Shown here one piece after another: positions 14,067 to 21,687 of a stretch of DNA of 27,305 bases (positions are counted from its first letter, which is position 1; each line of letters begins with the position of its first letter). Source of the stretch: an uncultured Candidatus Competibacteraceae bacterium (GTDB taxonomy: Bacteria; Pseudomonadota; Gammaproteobacteria; Competibacterales; Competibacteraceae). Location: the NCBI GenBank assembly GCA_937960715.1, contig CALGOO010000170.1:1-27305 (forward strand), given 5' to 3'. The translations under genes and the position numbers were made by a program. The notes beneath the pieces are model-generated. The model was not told the origin of the DNA, searched no databases, and worked only from the letters and a program-made list of their open reading frames with translations.

Positions 14067-15794
14067 TCAACCGCCCAGACCCACGATCCGTCGGGATCGT
14101 TCGCGGGTTTCCACCAGGTTCGCCGTTGGTCGCAACCCCCGGTTGACGGCGCTGACCACCGCGTTCAACGAGGCGGTAACGATGTTGCCGTCGATGCCGA
14201 CGCCAAACCAGGTGGTCGGCTCGCCGTCCATGCGAACTTCGACGTAGGACACGGCGTTGGCGTTGGCGCCGGCGCCGATGGCGTGCTCGTGATAATCCAC
14301 CACCCGCGCGTCCAGTCCGCAATGCCGGTTCAGGGCGTCGGTGAAGGCGTCGATGGGGCCGTTGCCCTTGCCGGAAATCAGCCGTTCCCGCCCGCGTTCG
14401 CGGATCGTCGCCGTCAGTTTGCACATCCCGCTGGCATGGCTGTCGGGAATGGCGCGGTGCTCGACCAGGCGGTACAGATCGGCGGGTTGCAGATATTCCG
14501 CCTCAAAGGCCGCCCAGAGGTCGGTCGAGGTGAGTTCCTTGCCGGTGGCGTCGGCGATGCCCTGCACCGCTTGGCTGAACTCGATCTGCAAGCGGCGCGG
14601 CAGGCGCAGCCCGTGATCCTTCTCCAGCAGGTAGGCGACGCCTCCCTTGCCGGACTGGCTGTTGATCCGGATCACCGCCTCGTAGGTGCGGCCCACGTCG
14701 GCCGGGTCGATCGGCAGATAGGGCACGTCCCAAAGCGTACCGCCGGCATTCGCAGCCAGGCCTTTCTTGATCGCGTCCTGATGCGAACCGGAAAAGGCGG
14801 TGAATACCAGTTCGCCCGCGTAGGGATGGCGCGGATGCACCGGCAACTGGTTGCAGTACTCGGCGGCGCGGACCACGGCGTTGATGTCGGACAGATCCAG
14901 CTTCGGATCCACGCCCTGGGTGAACAGGTTCAACGCCAGGGTCACGATGTCCACGTTGCCGGTGCGCTCGCCGTTGCCGAACAAGGTCCCCTCGACCCGG
15001 TCGGCGCCGGCCAACAGCGCCAACTCGGCGGCGGCGACGGCGGTGCCGCGGTCGTTGTGCGGATGGACGCTGATCGATACCGAATCGCGTCGGCTCAGAT
15101 GGCGGCAGAACCATTCGATCTGGTCGGCGTGGACATTGGGGGTGGCCATTTCCACGGTCGCCGGCAGGTTGAGAATCACCTTGTGTTCCGGCGTCGGTCG
15201 CCAGACCTCGACCACCGCCTCGCACACTTCCAGCGCGAAGTCGAGTTCGGTGGCGCTGAAGCTTTCCGGGGAATACTCAAAGGTCCATTCGGTGGCGGGA
15301 TGCTCGGCGGCGATCTCCCGCATCAACCGGGCGCCGGAGACGGCGATGTCCACGATCCCGGCCTTGTCCAGCCCAAAGACGACTTGCCGCTGGATCGGCG
15401 AAGTGGAGTTGTAAAGATGGACGATGGCCTTTTTCACGCCCCGCAACGCCTCGAAGCTGCGGCGAATCAGGTGCTCTCGCGACTGGGTGAGGACCTGGAC
15501 GCGCACGTCGTCGGGGATCAGCCGGTGGTCGACCAGGTAGCGGACGAAATCGAAATCGGTTTGCGAAGCGGCGGGAAAGCCAACCTCGATTTCCTTGAAA
15601 CCCAACTGAACCAGCAATTCGAACATGCGGCGCTTGCGGTCGGTGCCCATCGGCTCGATCAGCGCCTGGTTGCCGTCGCGCAAATCCACGCTGCACCAGA
15701 TTGGAGCTTGGGTCAGGATTCGCGACGGCCACTGCCGGTTCGGTAATTGGACGGGTGGAAAAGGTCGATACTTTTGGGTGGCGTCAACGCGCAT
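14067..15794 (-). CDS. leuA: 2-isopropylmalate synthase
   Basis: LeuA condenses acetyl-CoA with 2-ketoisovalerate, the first committed step of leucine synthesis. The 575-residue protein is of the long, yeast-like LeuA type 2, which starts with an N-terminal extension (KYRPFPPVQLPNRQWPSR). The catalytic barrel has SVDLRDGNQAL near residue 35, SVHPHNDRGTAVAAAEL and the GNGER metal-site motif (LFGNGERTGNVDI), followed by HPRHPYAGELVFTAFSGSHQDAIKKG. The C-terminal regulatory domain, the site of leucine feedback inhibition, has SGKGNGPIDAFTDAL and YHEHAIGAGANANAVSYVEV. ATG 15794 has GAGAGAGGAA upstream. Other leu genes are not adjacent. A possible leader peptide lies 84 bases upstream. Confidence 0.97.
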   Translation of the reverse strand: MRVDATQKYRPFPPVQLPNRQWPSRILTQAPIWCSVDLRDGNQALIEPMGTDRKRRMFELLVQLGFKEIEVGFPAASQTDFDFVRYLVDHRLIPDDVRVQVLTQSREHLIRRSFEALRGVKKAIVHLYNSTSPIQRQVVFGLDKAGIVDIAVSGARLMREIAAEHPATEWTFEYSPESFSATELDFALEVCEAVVEVWRPTPEHKVILNLPATVEMATPNVHADQIEWFCRHLSRRDSVSISVHPHNDRGTAVAAAELALLAGADRVEGTLFGNGERTGNVDIVTLALNLFTQGVDPKLDLSDINAVVRAAEYCNQLPVHPRHPYAGELVFTAFSGSHQDAIKKGLAANAGGTLWDVPYLPIDPADVGRTYEAVIRINSQSGKGGVAYLLEKDHGLRLPRRLQIEFSQAVQGIADATGKELTSTDLWAAFEAEYLQPADLYRLVEHRAIPDSHASGMCKLTATIRERGRERLISGKGNGPIDAFTDALNRHCGLDARVVDYHEHAIGAGANANAVSYVEVRMDGEPTTWFGVGIDGNIVTASLNAVVSAVNRGLRPTANLVETRERSRRIVGLGG

Positions 15795-16129
15795 GGGAAA
15801 ATTCCTCTCTCAACAAACTACAGGGTATGGTGTGTTTTCAAGCACGAACACGGCGCGAATCCGGCCGCCAGGCCGCCGCTAGGCCCGACGACCGTGACTT
15901 AGTCGCGGCAGGGACAAGGAGAGGGCGCGCGCGAAAACAGAGGGATGAACGCTGACGGGAACGCGGAAGACGCGGGATCGATACAGGTCAGACATGGGAA
16001 CAATCCTCGAAACGGTTCATGGGAATGAACGGCGACATCAAGACCCCGGCGCTCCCTGGGGAGGCCGGGCGACTCAGTCGCCGTTCGAACCGTTCGGTGG
16101 ATTGCGCATTCATGGATGGGTGGATGGTC
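15795..16129. other. 335-bp leader region upstream of leuA
   Basis: Apart from the possible 38-codon leader ORF (15879-15995), the region contains GC-rich self-complementary stretches on the minus strand after it (for example CGGCC-TGGC-GGCCG near 15864-15877 and GTGTT...AACAC near 15832-15851). I see no intrinsic terminator with a U-run, no T-box and no riboswitch that I recognise. In 16000-16129 I see nothing. Confidence 0.4.
15879..15995 (-). CDS. Possible leucine-responsive leader peptide of leuA
   Basis: This is a 38-codon minus-strand ORF beginning MSDLYRSRVF, with GAGGA ten bases before its ATG. Near its end is ALSLSLPRL, giving four leucine codons (CTC, TTG, CTG, CTA) in eight. It ends 84 bases before leuA. 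Just at and after these codons the RNA can form CCG-GACT/AGTC-CGG and CGGCC/GGCCG stems. This resembles the layout of a translating-ribosome attenuator, but the leucine run is not uninterrupted and no U-tract terminator follows. It may only be a chance ORF. Confidence 0.35.
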   Translation of the reverse strand: MSDLYRSRVFRVPVSVHPSVFARALSLSLPRLSHGRRA

Positions 16130-16411
16130 TCATGGCCGCTTGGAAGGGCGGTCGGGCAAGGATCTTCTGGAAGCGGGTTCACGCCCGGTATTGGCGGCGG
16201 GTCGGCCCGAGCGGGGCTCGCGCCCCACATTCGCCGAACGGATCGACTTCTTGCCGCGGGCCCGAGCCCGGACCTGCTGGATGATCACGCCCGCAATGAT
16301 CAGGATCACTCCACATAGCTTTCCAAGGATATTATCCAAGGCGAATAACGTGATCAACCCCGCCAGCATGTAGAGATAAGGCAAAAGTTCGTAGATCGGC
16401 TGCGGAATCAT
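16130..16411 (-). CDS. Small hydrophobic membrane protein of unknown function
   Basis: The 93-residue product begins MIPQPIYELLPYLYMLAGL. It has two closely spaced hydrophobic segments (about residues 10-28 and 32-48, LCGVILIIAGVIIQQV), followed by a basic tail with two GREP repeats (VGREPRSGRP, NTGREPASRR). Small two-helix proteins with a MIPQPxYExLPYLYM start occur in gammaproteobacteria without assigned function; I recognise the type but not a name. GAGG lies upstream of ATG 16411. The arginine/proline-rich C-terminal half is unusual and might reflect drift or a frameshift at the end. It lies on the leuA strand, divergent from the cytochrome b gene. Confidence 0.65.
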   Translation of the reverse strand: MIPQPIYELLPYLYMLAGLITLFALDNILGKLCGVILIIAGVIIQQVRARARGKKSIRSANVGREPRSGRPAANTGREPASRRSLPDRPSKRP

Positions 16412-16621
16412 GTCGTCAAGCCTCGCAACACGTTATTTTTAAACCGCATTTCATTGTCTTGGGGAAAGCATAGAAACAATACTTTACATTATGGTAACAG
16501 TTTCTCTTGATTTTGACAGGGGCGTCGAAATTGTGTGGTGGTTGTTAGCTGACCCGAGTTCGTCAAGAATGGAGTCAGTACGGTTTGTTCGTGGGCGCAC
16601 CGTTGAGCGAGGTGATGGTTG

Positions 16622-17296
16622 ATGTCAGAAAAAAATACTGTATTTCAAAATATTAGAGTATGGGATTTACCTACCCGTCTGTTCCACTGGTCTCTGGTGG
16701 CGCTTATGATCGCGCAATGGCTGACCGCTGAGGAAAGCGGCACCATGAGTTGGCATGTCTGGGGCGGCTATGCGGTGCTGGCGCTGGTGCTGTTTCGCCT
16801 GATGTGGGGATTCGTGGGCAGCGACACCGCGCGCTTTGGTGATTTCGTGCGGGGTCCCGGCGCGGCTTTGGAGTACGTCAAGGCACTGCTGCGCGGTGAA
16901 ACGCCGTTGTATCTTGGACATAATCCGATGGGTGGTTGGTCCATCATGGCGATGCTGGCGCTACTGCTGATCCAGGCGGGGACCGGTCTGTTCGCCAACG
17001 ACGACATCGCGACCGAGGGACCGCTGTACGGCTGGGTTTCGAAAGGGACCAGCGACTGGCTGACCACGATCCACAAATTCAATTTCAATCTGCTGTTGCT
17101 GGTGATCGCGGTCCATCTCTCGGCGGTGCTGTTCTACCTGCTGGTCAAGCGCGAGAATCTGGTTCACCCGATGTTGAGCGGTGTTAAACGCCTGCCGCCG
17201 GAACAGGCTGGCTCGGCCCCGCGCATCGTCAGTCCATGGCGAGGGCTGGCGGTGCTGGCGGTCGCGGTCGTGGCGGTTTGGTTGCTGGTGCGTTGA
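16622..17296 (+). CDS. Cytochrome b561-type membrane cytochrome b (COG3658-like)
   Basis: This 224-residue di-haem membrane protein belongs to the prokaryotic cytochrome b561/hydrogenase b-type superfamily. After VWDLPTRLFHWSLV (first haem His) come MSWHVWGGYAVLALVLFRLMWGFVG (second His), a third helix (WSIMAMLALLLIQAGTGLF) and a fourth region with TTIHKFNFNLLLLVIAVHLSAVLFY carrying two more His. A last hydrophobic stretch sits at the C-terminus. These proteins move electrons between quinol and a c-type cytochrome or dehydrogenase. ATG 16622 has GAGGTG seven bases upstream; an in-frame TTG at 16619 is the alternative. It faces the cytochrome c' gene across a shared hairpin. Its physiological partner is unknown. 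Confidence 0.9.
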   Translation: MSEKNTVFQNIRVWDLPTRLFHWSLVALMIAQWLTAEESGTMSWHVWGGYAVLALVLFRLMWGFVGSDTARFGDFVRGPGAALEYVKALLRGETPLYLGHNPMGGWSIMAMLALLLIQAGTGLFANDDIATEGPLYGWVSKGTSDWLTTIHKFNFNLLLLVIAVHLSAVLFYLLVKRENLVHPMLSGVKRLPPEQAGSAPRIVSPWRGLAVLAVAVVAVWLLVR

Positions 17297-17313
17297 GCAG
17301 CGGCGGAAACGAC

Positions 17314-17339
17314 AAAGGCCATGCTTCGGCATGGCCTTT
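17314..17339. terminator. Hairpin between convergent cytochrome genes
   Basis: AAAGGCCATGC (17314-17324) and GCATGGCCTTT (17329-17339) form an 11-bp perfect stem with a TTCG tetraloop. A/T ends on both sides make it a plausible bidirectional terminator for the cytochrome b gene and the opposing cytochrome c' gene, though the T-runs are short. Confidence 0.8.
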
Positions 17340-17362
17340 GGGTTCGACAATCCGCGAAACCG

Positions 17363-17830
17363 TCAATCCTTCCTGAATTCCTTATGGCAAGCCTTGCAGG
17401 TTTCGGCGGTCTTGCCGAACTGCGCCTTGATGTCCGCTTCCTTGCCGCCCTTGGCGACTTCGGCCAGCTTGGCGGCCTCCTGTTGGAAATTAGTCATCTT
17501 GGTTTCGAATTCGCTCCATTTCGTCCAGATTTCCGGCTTGGCCTCGGTACTCTTCACCACATCCGGCCCGGTACCCTTGGAAAAACCCTCGGGGGCCGCC
17601 TTGCTCATCATCTCGACGTATTGAGCGTGCCGGGCCACGGCGGCGGCGTCGAACGGAACCTCACCCTTGACCATCGCGCCGATGGGTTTGAAATTCCAGC
17701 CGATGATCGTGTAAACGGATTTTCGGTACTCGACCACCTCTTCTGGCTTCTGGCCAGCCGCGTTGGCGGCCGTCAGTACGCCCATGCCCAGGATTCCACC
17801 CGCCAAGATCATCGCCAATGGTTTTTTCAT
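17363..17830 (-). CDS. Cytochrome c' (class II cytochrome c), periplasmic
   Basis: This is a 155-residue precursor. It starts MKKPLAMILAGGILGMGVLTAANA, a clear signal peptide with a likely cleavage after ANA. The mature protein is a four-helix bundle type with RKSVYTIIGWNFKPIGAMVKG early and a single haem-attachment site CKACH near the C-terminus (TAETCKACHKEFRKD), as in cytochrome c'. Such proteins bind NO or serve in electron transfer; the role here is not known. ATG 17830 is preceded by GGGGGAT. A longer frame upstream is rejected because the signal peptide fixes the start. It converges on the cytochrome b gene, with the hairpin 17314-17339 between the two. Confidence 0.93.
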   Translation of the reverse strand: MKKPLAMILAGGILGMGVLTAANAAGQKPEEVVEYRKSVYTIIGWNFKPIGAMVKGEVPFDAAAVARHAQYVEMMSKAAPEGFSKGTGPDVVKSTEAKPEIWTKWSEFETKMTNFQQEAAKLAEVAKGGKEADIKAQFGKTAETCKACHKEFRKD

Positions 17831-17926
17831 TCGTTTATCCCCCCGATTTTTGACCAAATAAGTCCGATAGGGTTAATCATGCCACGGGACCGCCATTTTG
17901 CAAGATGAAGCTGAAACCAAGCTGAA

Positions 17927-18274
17927 TCATCGGATATTGTCGTGGCCTTCGATATGCAGCGCCAGCCAGACCGCTGGCGGATCGTGGCTGGTCCATTCCA
18001 CCCGATGCCGGCGATGCGCCGGAATCCAGACGTAATCACCCGGCGTCAGGATACGCGGGGCTTCTTCGTCGGCGAACCGCAACTCGGCCCGACCCTGCAA
18101 TAACGCGACCCATTCGCCTTCATCCTGATCGTACCATTGACCGGGTGGAGTGGCGTGACCGATGGAAACAATGCGTTCCAGCCGGCAACCACCCATGCAT
18201 AGAAGAAGGTCGAACCGCTCCGCCGGCAGGGCGGTCGGGATGCCCGCGAACAGATGGCCCGCATTGACGCTCAT
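17927..18274 (-). CDS. Cupin-domain protein
   Basis: This is a 115-residue single-domain cupin. The core reads ATPPGQWYDQDEGEWVALLQGRAELRFADEEAPRILTPGDYVWIPAHRRHRVEWT, with EWVALLQG as the end of cupin motif 1 and PGDYVWIPAHRRH as motif 2. The first-motif HxH metal ligands are not evident (Q-W-Y instead). Metal binding may therefore be partial, and it may be a binding rather than an enzymatic protein. Similar small cupins are annotated as phosphoribosylaminoimidazole-carboxylase-unrelated proteins of unknown substrate. ATG 18274 has GGAG nine bases upstream. It is divergent from the hydratase/phosphotransacetylase gene, with 111 bases between the starts. Confidence 0.82.
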   Translation of the reverse strand: MSVNAGHLFAGIPTALPAERFDLLLCMGGCRLERIVSIGHATPPGQWYDQDEGEWVALLQGRAELRFADEEAPRILTPGDYVWIPAHRRHRVEWTSHDPPAVWLALHIEGHDNIR

Positions 18275-18385
18275 GGGATCGAACTCCGATGGTAGTGAGT
18301 GTTGCAATGCAAAACGAGCTAAAATTGAAACGGTTATCGAATCGCTGAACTGCGCCTCGCAACGCCCGCCTTGGGAGGAATCGCC

Positions 18386-19780
18386 ATGCACGCCGACACC
18401 ATCACCAACCGCACTTTCGCCGAAATCGAGATCGGCGAGAAGGTCAGCCTGACCCGCACCCTGAAACCGCTGGACATTCAACTGTTCGCCACGCTGACCG
18501 GCGACCTGAATCCCACCCACCTGGACGAGAAATTCGCTCGCCAGTATCAGGCCGGGCAACGGATTGGCCACAGCATGTGGACGGCCAGCCTGCTGTCGGG
18601 GCTGTTCGGCTGCCAGTTGCCGGGTCCAGGCAGCGTGTTCGCCGCCCAGTCGTTCCGCTACCTGCGGCCGGTGCATCTGAACGACACCCTGACCCTGACC
18701 GCCGAGGTACGGGAAAAGCGCCCGGACCGCAGAATCGTGGTGTTCGCTTGCGCCGCCGTCAACCAGCAGGGCGAGACCGTGATGGAAGCGACGGTCGAGG
18801 TGATCGCGCCAGCGGAGAAAATCACTACACCACGGCCAGAGTTGGCCTCGATGGCGATTCAGACCCACGACAAATTCAATCGGCTGATCGAGTATTGCGC
18901 GCCGCTGCCCGATATCGTCACCGCCGTCGCCCATCCCTGCGACGAATCCTCGCTCACCGCCGCGGTGGAGGCGGCGGAGGCCAGTCTGATCCTGCCGATC
19001 CTGGTCGGGCCGGCGGACAAGATTCGCGCCACGGCGGATAAATACCAGATCGACATTGGTCCCTTCGAGATCGTGGATGTCCCGCACAGCCACGCCGCCG
19101 CCGCCAAGGCGGTGGAACTGGTGCGCAACGGCCAGGCGGAAGTGTTGATGAAGGGGAGCCTGCATACCGACGAGCTGATGCACGAGGCCATGCGCGCCGA
19201 GACCGGGATTCGCACCGAGCGCCGGGTGAGCCACGTGTTCTGCATGGACGTGCCGTCCTATCACAAGTTGCTGTTGGTCACCGACGCCGCGATCAACATC
19301 TACCCCGCGCTCGACGACAAGCGCGACATTTGTCAGAACGCCATCGATCTGGCCCGGATTCTGGGGATCGAGCGGCCCAAGGTGGCGATTCTGTCGGCGG
19401 TGGAAACCATCAGCGTCAAGATCGCCTCGACCACCGAGGCCGCCTCGCTCTGCAAGATGGCGGACCGAGGACAGATCGTCGGCGGGCTGCTGGACGGGCC
19501 GCTGGCGATGGACAACGCCATCAGCAAGGTGGCGGCCGAGATCAAGGGGATCAAGTCCGAGGTGGCGGGCGACGCCGACATCCTGCTGGTGCCCGATCTG
19601 GAAGCGGGCAACATCCTGGCCAAGCAGCTCACCTTCATGGCGCAGGCCGACGCCGCCGGCATCGTGCTGGGCGCGCGGGCGCCGATCATCCTGACCAGCC
19701 GCGCCGACAACGTCCGCACCCGCATGGCGTCCTGCGCGGTGGCGGTGCTGATCGCTCACACCCGGCGCGGCAGTCGGTAG
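18386..19780 (+). CDS. Bifunctional (R)-enoyl-CoA hydratase / phosphate acetyl(butyryl)transferase
   Basis: This 464-residue fusion has an N-terminal MaoC-like hydratase domain (about 10-140) with the catalytic Asp/His motif GDLNPTHLDEKFA. A phosphate acyltransferase domain (about 155-460) follows, with EVLMKGSLHTDELMHEAM, RRVSHVFCMD, KVAILSAVE and DILLVPDLEAGNILAKQL. The same fusion is known in many proteobacteria, often near acetate kinase and polyhydroxyalkanoate genes. The hydratase half would make (R)-3-hydroxyacyl-CoA, and the transferase half would interconvert acyl-CoA and acyl phosphate. ATG 18386 has GGGAGGA seven bases upstream. No ackA or pha genes are in the window. It converges with gcvPA. 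Confidence 0.92.
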   Translation: MHADTITNRTFAEIEIGEKVSLTRTLKPLDIQLFATLTGDLNPTHLDEKFARQYQAGQRIGHSMWTASLLSGLFGCQLPGPGSVFAAQSFRYLRPVHLNDTLTLTAEVREKRPDRRIVVFACAAVNQQGETVMEATVEVIAPAEKITTPRPELASMAIQTHDKFNRLIEYCAPLPDIVTAVAHPCDESSLTAAVEAAEASLILPILVGPADKIRATADKYQIDIGPFEIVDVPHSHAAAAKAVELVRNGQAEVLMKGSLHTDELMHEAMRAETGIRTERRVSHVFCMDVPSYHKLLLVTDAAINIYPALDDKRDICQNAIDLARILGIERPKVAILSAVETISVKIASTTEAASLCKMADRGQIVGGLLDGPLAMDNAISKVAAEIKGIKSEVAGDADILLVPDLEAGNILAKQLTFMAQADAAGIVLGARAPIILTSRADNVRTRMASCAVAVLIAHTRRGSR

Positions 19781-19801
19781 CGGGCTGGCTCGCCACCCAT
19801 C

Positions 19802-19833
19802 GGCTTGCTTCAGTCTGATGCGTCGAGCAAGCC
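19802..19833. terminator. Possible hairpin terminator between convergent genes
   Basis: GGCTTGCT (19802-19809) and AGCAAGCC (19826-19833) form an 8-bp perfect stem with a 16-nt loop in the 72-bp gap between the convergent hydratase/transferase gene and gcvPA. No T-run follows on either strand, so termination is uncertain. Confidence 0.4.
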
Positions 19834-19852
19834 ACGGGCATTTCCGCGCGGG

Positions 19853-21208
19853 CTAAACCACTTCCGCCAGCGCCGCCGCGTACCGCTGCAAATCCGTTTC
19901 GTCCCGGGTTTCGGTGGCGCAGACCAACAATGCGTTGCCCAGTTCGGGATACTCGCCGCGCAGATCGAAGCCGCCGAGAATGCCGCGCGTCAGCAAACCG
20001 TCCAATACTTCGTTGATGGGGCGCGGCAGTTTCAGCGCCGCTTCATGGAACACCGGCCGGTCGAAAACCCGTTCCACGCCGCGAACTTGCGTCAGCCGCT
20101 CCACCAGCGCCCGCGTGTTGGCGTGGCAAGCGGCGGCAACCTGTTCCAGTCCGCGCGGACCCAGCAGCGACAGGTACAGCGTGGCGGCGGTCGCCATCAA
20201 GCCCTGATTGGTGCAGATGTTGGACGTGGCCTTGGAGCGGCGGATGTGCTGCTCGCGGGCCTGGAGCGTCAGGGTAAAGCCGGGTTTGCCGTCCAGATCC
20301 ACGGTGCGGCCCACCAACCGGCCCGGCATCTGCCGCACCAGTTCCCGCCGGCAACAAAGGAACCCGAAATAGGGTCCCCCCGAACTCAGCGGCGACCCCA
20401 ACGGTTGCCCGTCGCCGCAGACGATGTCCGCCCCGGTTTCGCCCCATTCACCCGGCGGCTTGAGGATGGCCAGGGCCGTGGGGTTGACCACCGCGACCGC
20501 CAGCATCTGATTGTGGTGCGCCCAGTCAGTCAATGAATCCACATCCTCCAGCACCCCGAAAAAATTGGGCTGTGGGATGACCAGCGCCGCGAAATCCTGT
20601 CCGGCATACGGGGCGAGCGCCTCGACCGGGGTATGGCCGCCGGCCGGATCGTAGGGCAACTCCACCGCTTCGATGCCTTGATTGTGGACGATGGCGTGAA
20701 CGGTCCGCCGATACAATGGATGCAAGGTACGTGGAACCAGAACCCGCTTGGATTTGGCCTTGCGATGGGCGCGCACCGCCATCAGCAGCGCCTCGGCCAG
20801 CGCCGAGGCGCCGTCGTACAGCGAGGCGTTGGAAACATCCATCGCGGTCAGGCCGGCCATCATGCTCTGGTACTCGTAAAGCACCTGCAAGGTGCCCTGA
20901 CTGGCTTCCGGCTGATAGGGGGTATAGGCGCTGTAAAACTCGCCGCGACCGGTAATTTCCCAGACCGCCGCCGGAATGTGATGCTCGTAGGCGCCCGCGC
21001 CCAGGAAGCACAGCGGGCGGGGCGTGTCCGCCGCCCGCGCTTCCAGCAACCGGGTTGCCTGCAACTCGTTCAACCCTTCCGGCAGGGCTGGCAATGGGCC
21101 GATTCGCAGCGCCGGGGGAATTTCGTCGAACAAAGCTTCCAGATTTGGGGCGCCAATCGCGGCCAGCATCGCCTCGACGTCGGCCGGGGTATGGGGAATG
21201 AAGGGCAT
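19853..21208 (-). CDS. gcvPA: Glycine dehydrogenase (decarboxylating) subunit 1
   Basis: This is the alpha (N-terminal) half of the split P-protein of the glycine cleavage system, 451 residues long. It begins MPFIPHTPADVEAMLAAIG. Visible motifs include FLGAGAYEHHIPAAVWEI, FYSAYTPYQPEASQGTLQVLYEYQSMMAGLTAMDVSNASLYDG, GDGQPLGSPLSSGGPYFGF and RSKATSNICTNQGLMA, all typical of GcvPA. The PLP-lysine lies in subunit 2 (GcvPB), which should be the next gene but is not: a convergent gene follows within 73 bases. The start at ATG 21208 fits the family, with a weak SD. It is the third gene of gcvT-gcvH-gcvPA, 17 bases after gcvH. Confidence 0.95.
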   Translation of the reverse strand: MPFIPHTPADVEAMLAAIGAPNLEALFDEIPPALRIGPLPALPEGLNELQATRLLEARAADTPRPLCFLGAGAYEHHIPAAVWEITGRGEFYSAYTPYQPEASQGTLQVLYEYQSMMAGLTAMDVSNASLYDGASALAEALLMAVRAHRKAKSKRVLVPRTLHPLYRRTVHAIVHNQGIEAVELPYDPAGGHTPVEALAPYAGQDFAALVIPQPNFFGVLEDVDSLTDWAHHNQMLAVAVVNPTALAILKPPGEWGETGADIVCGDGQPLGSPLSSGGPYFGFLCCRRELVRQMPGRLVGRTVDLDGKPGFTLTLQAREQHIRRSKATSNICTNQGLMATAATLYLSLLGPRGLEQVAAACHANTRALVERLTQVRGVERVFDRPVFHEAALKLPRPINEVLDGLLTRGILGGFDLRGEYPELGNALLVCATETRDETDLQRYAAALAEVV

Positions 21209-21225
21209 GGTCAGCGCGTCCCGCG

Positions 21226-21654
21226 TCAGCCGGTCAGCTTGGGATTGGCCAGGGAGGTTTCGTCCTCGTCCTCGGCGACGGCGACGGCTTCGTAGCCCCT
21301 GGCGTCCAGTAACCCATCCAGCGCGGCGTCGGTCTTGAGCCGGAAAATCCAGCCTTGGCCGTATGGATCCTCGTTGATCAGTTCCGGGTTGTCGGCCAGC
21401 GCCTCGTTCACTTCCACGATGACGCCGTCCAGCGGGCTGTACACGTCCGAGGCGGCCTTGACCGATTCGACCACCGCGCAGCTTTCGGCGGCGGCCACGG
21501 CGCGACCCACTTCCGGGATTTCCACGAAGACCAAATCGCCAAGCAGATGCTGGGCGTGGTCGGTGATGCCCACGGTCACGGTGCCGTCGTCGTTGGGGCG
21601 CACCCATTCGTGGGATTCGGTGTAATACAGGTCGGCGGGAATGATGCTGCTCAT
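21226..21654 (-). CDS. gcvH: Glycine cleavage system H protein
   Basis: This 142-residue lipoyl carrier shuttles the methylamine group from P-protein to T-protein. It starts MSSIIPADLYYTESHEWVR and has the lipoylation site K66 in AVVESVKAASDVYSP, followed by NEDPYGQGWIFRLK. The C-terminal tail (about residues 115-142, with EAVAVAEDEDETSLANPKLTG) is longer and more acidic than in the usual protein of about 128 residues. GAGGAA precedes ATG 21654. It lies between gcvT (33 bases after its stop) and gcvPA. Confidence 0.97.
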   Translation of the reverse strand: MSSIIPADLYYTESHEWVRPNDDGTVTVGITDHAQHLLGDLVFVEIPEVGRAVAAAESCAVVESVKAASDVYSPLDGVIVEVNEALADNPELINEDPYGQGWIFRLKTDAALDGLLDARGYEAVAVAEDEDETSLANPKLTG

Positions 21655-21687
21655 GCTCGGTTCCTCAACAACGGTTCGAGGGAGGGG

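Noticed and set aside
13173..15746. An 857-codon open frame on the plus strand across hypB and leuA
   Set aside because: It is antisense to hypB and leuA, both with full motif sets, and its translation is low-complexity Gly/Arg/Val-rich; it is a by-product of GC-rich codon use.
17927..19759. A 610-codon minus-strand open frame ending in the cupin
   Set aside because: Only its last 115 codons (the cupin) have family motifs; the rest is antisense to the hydratase/phosphotransacetylase gene.
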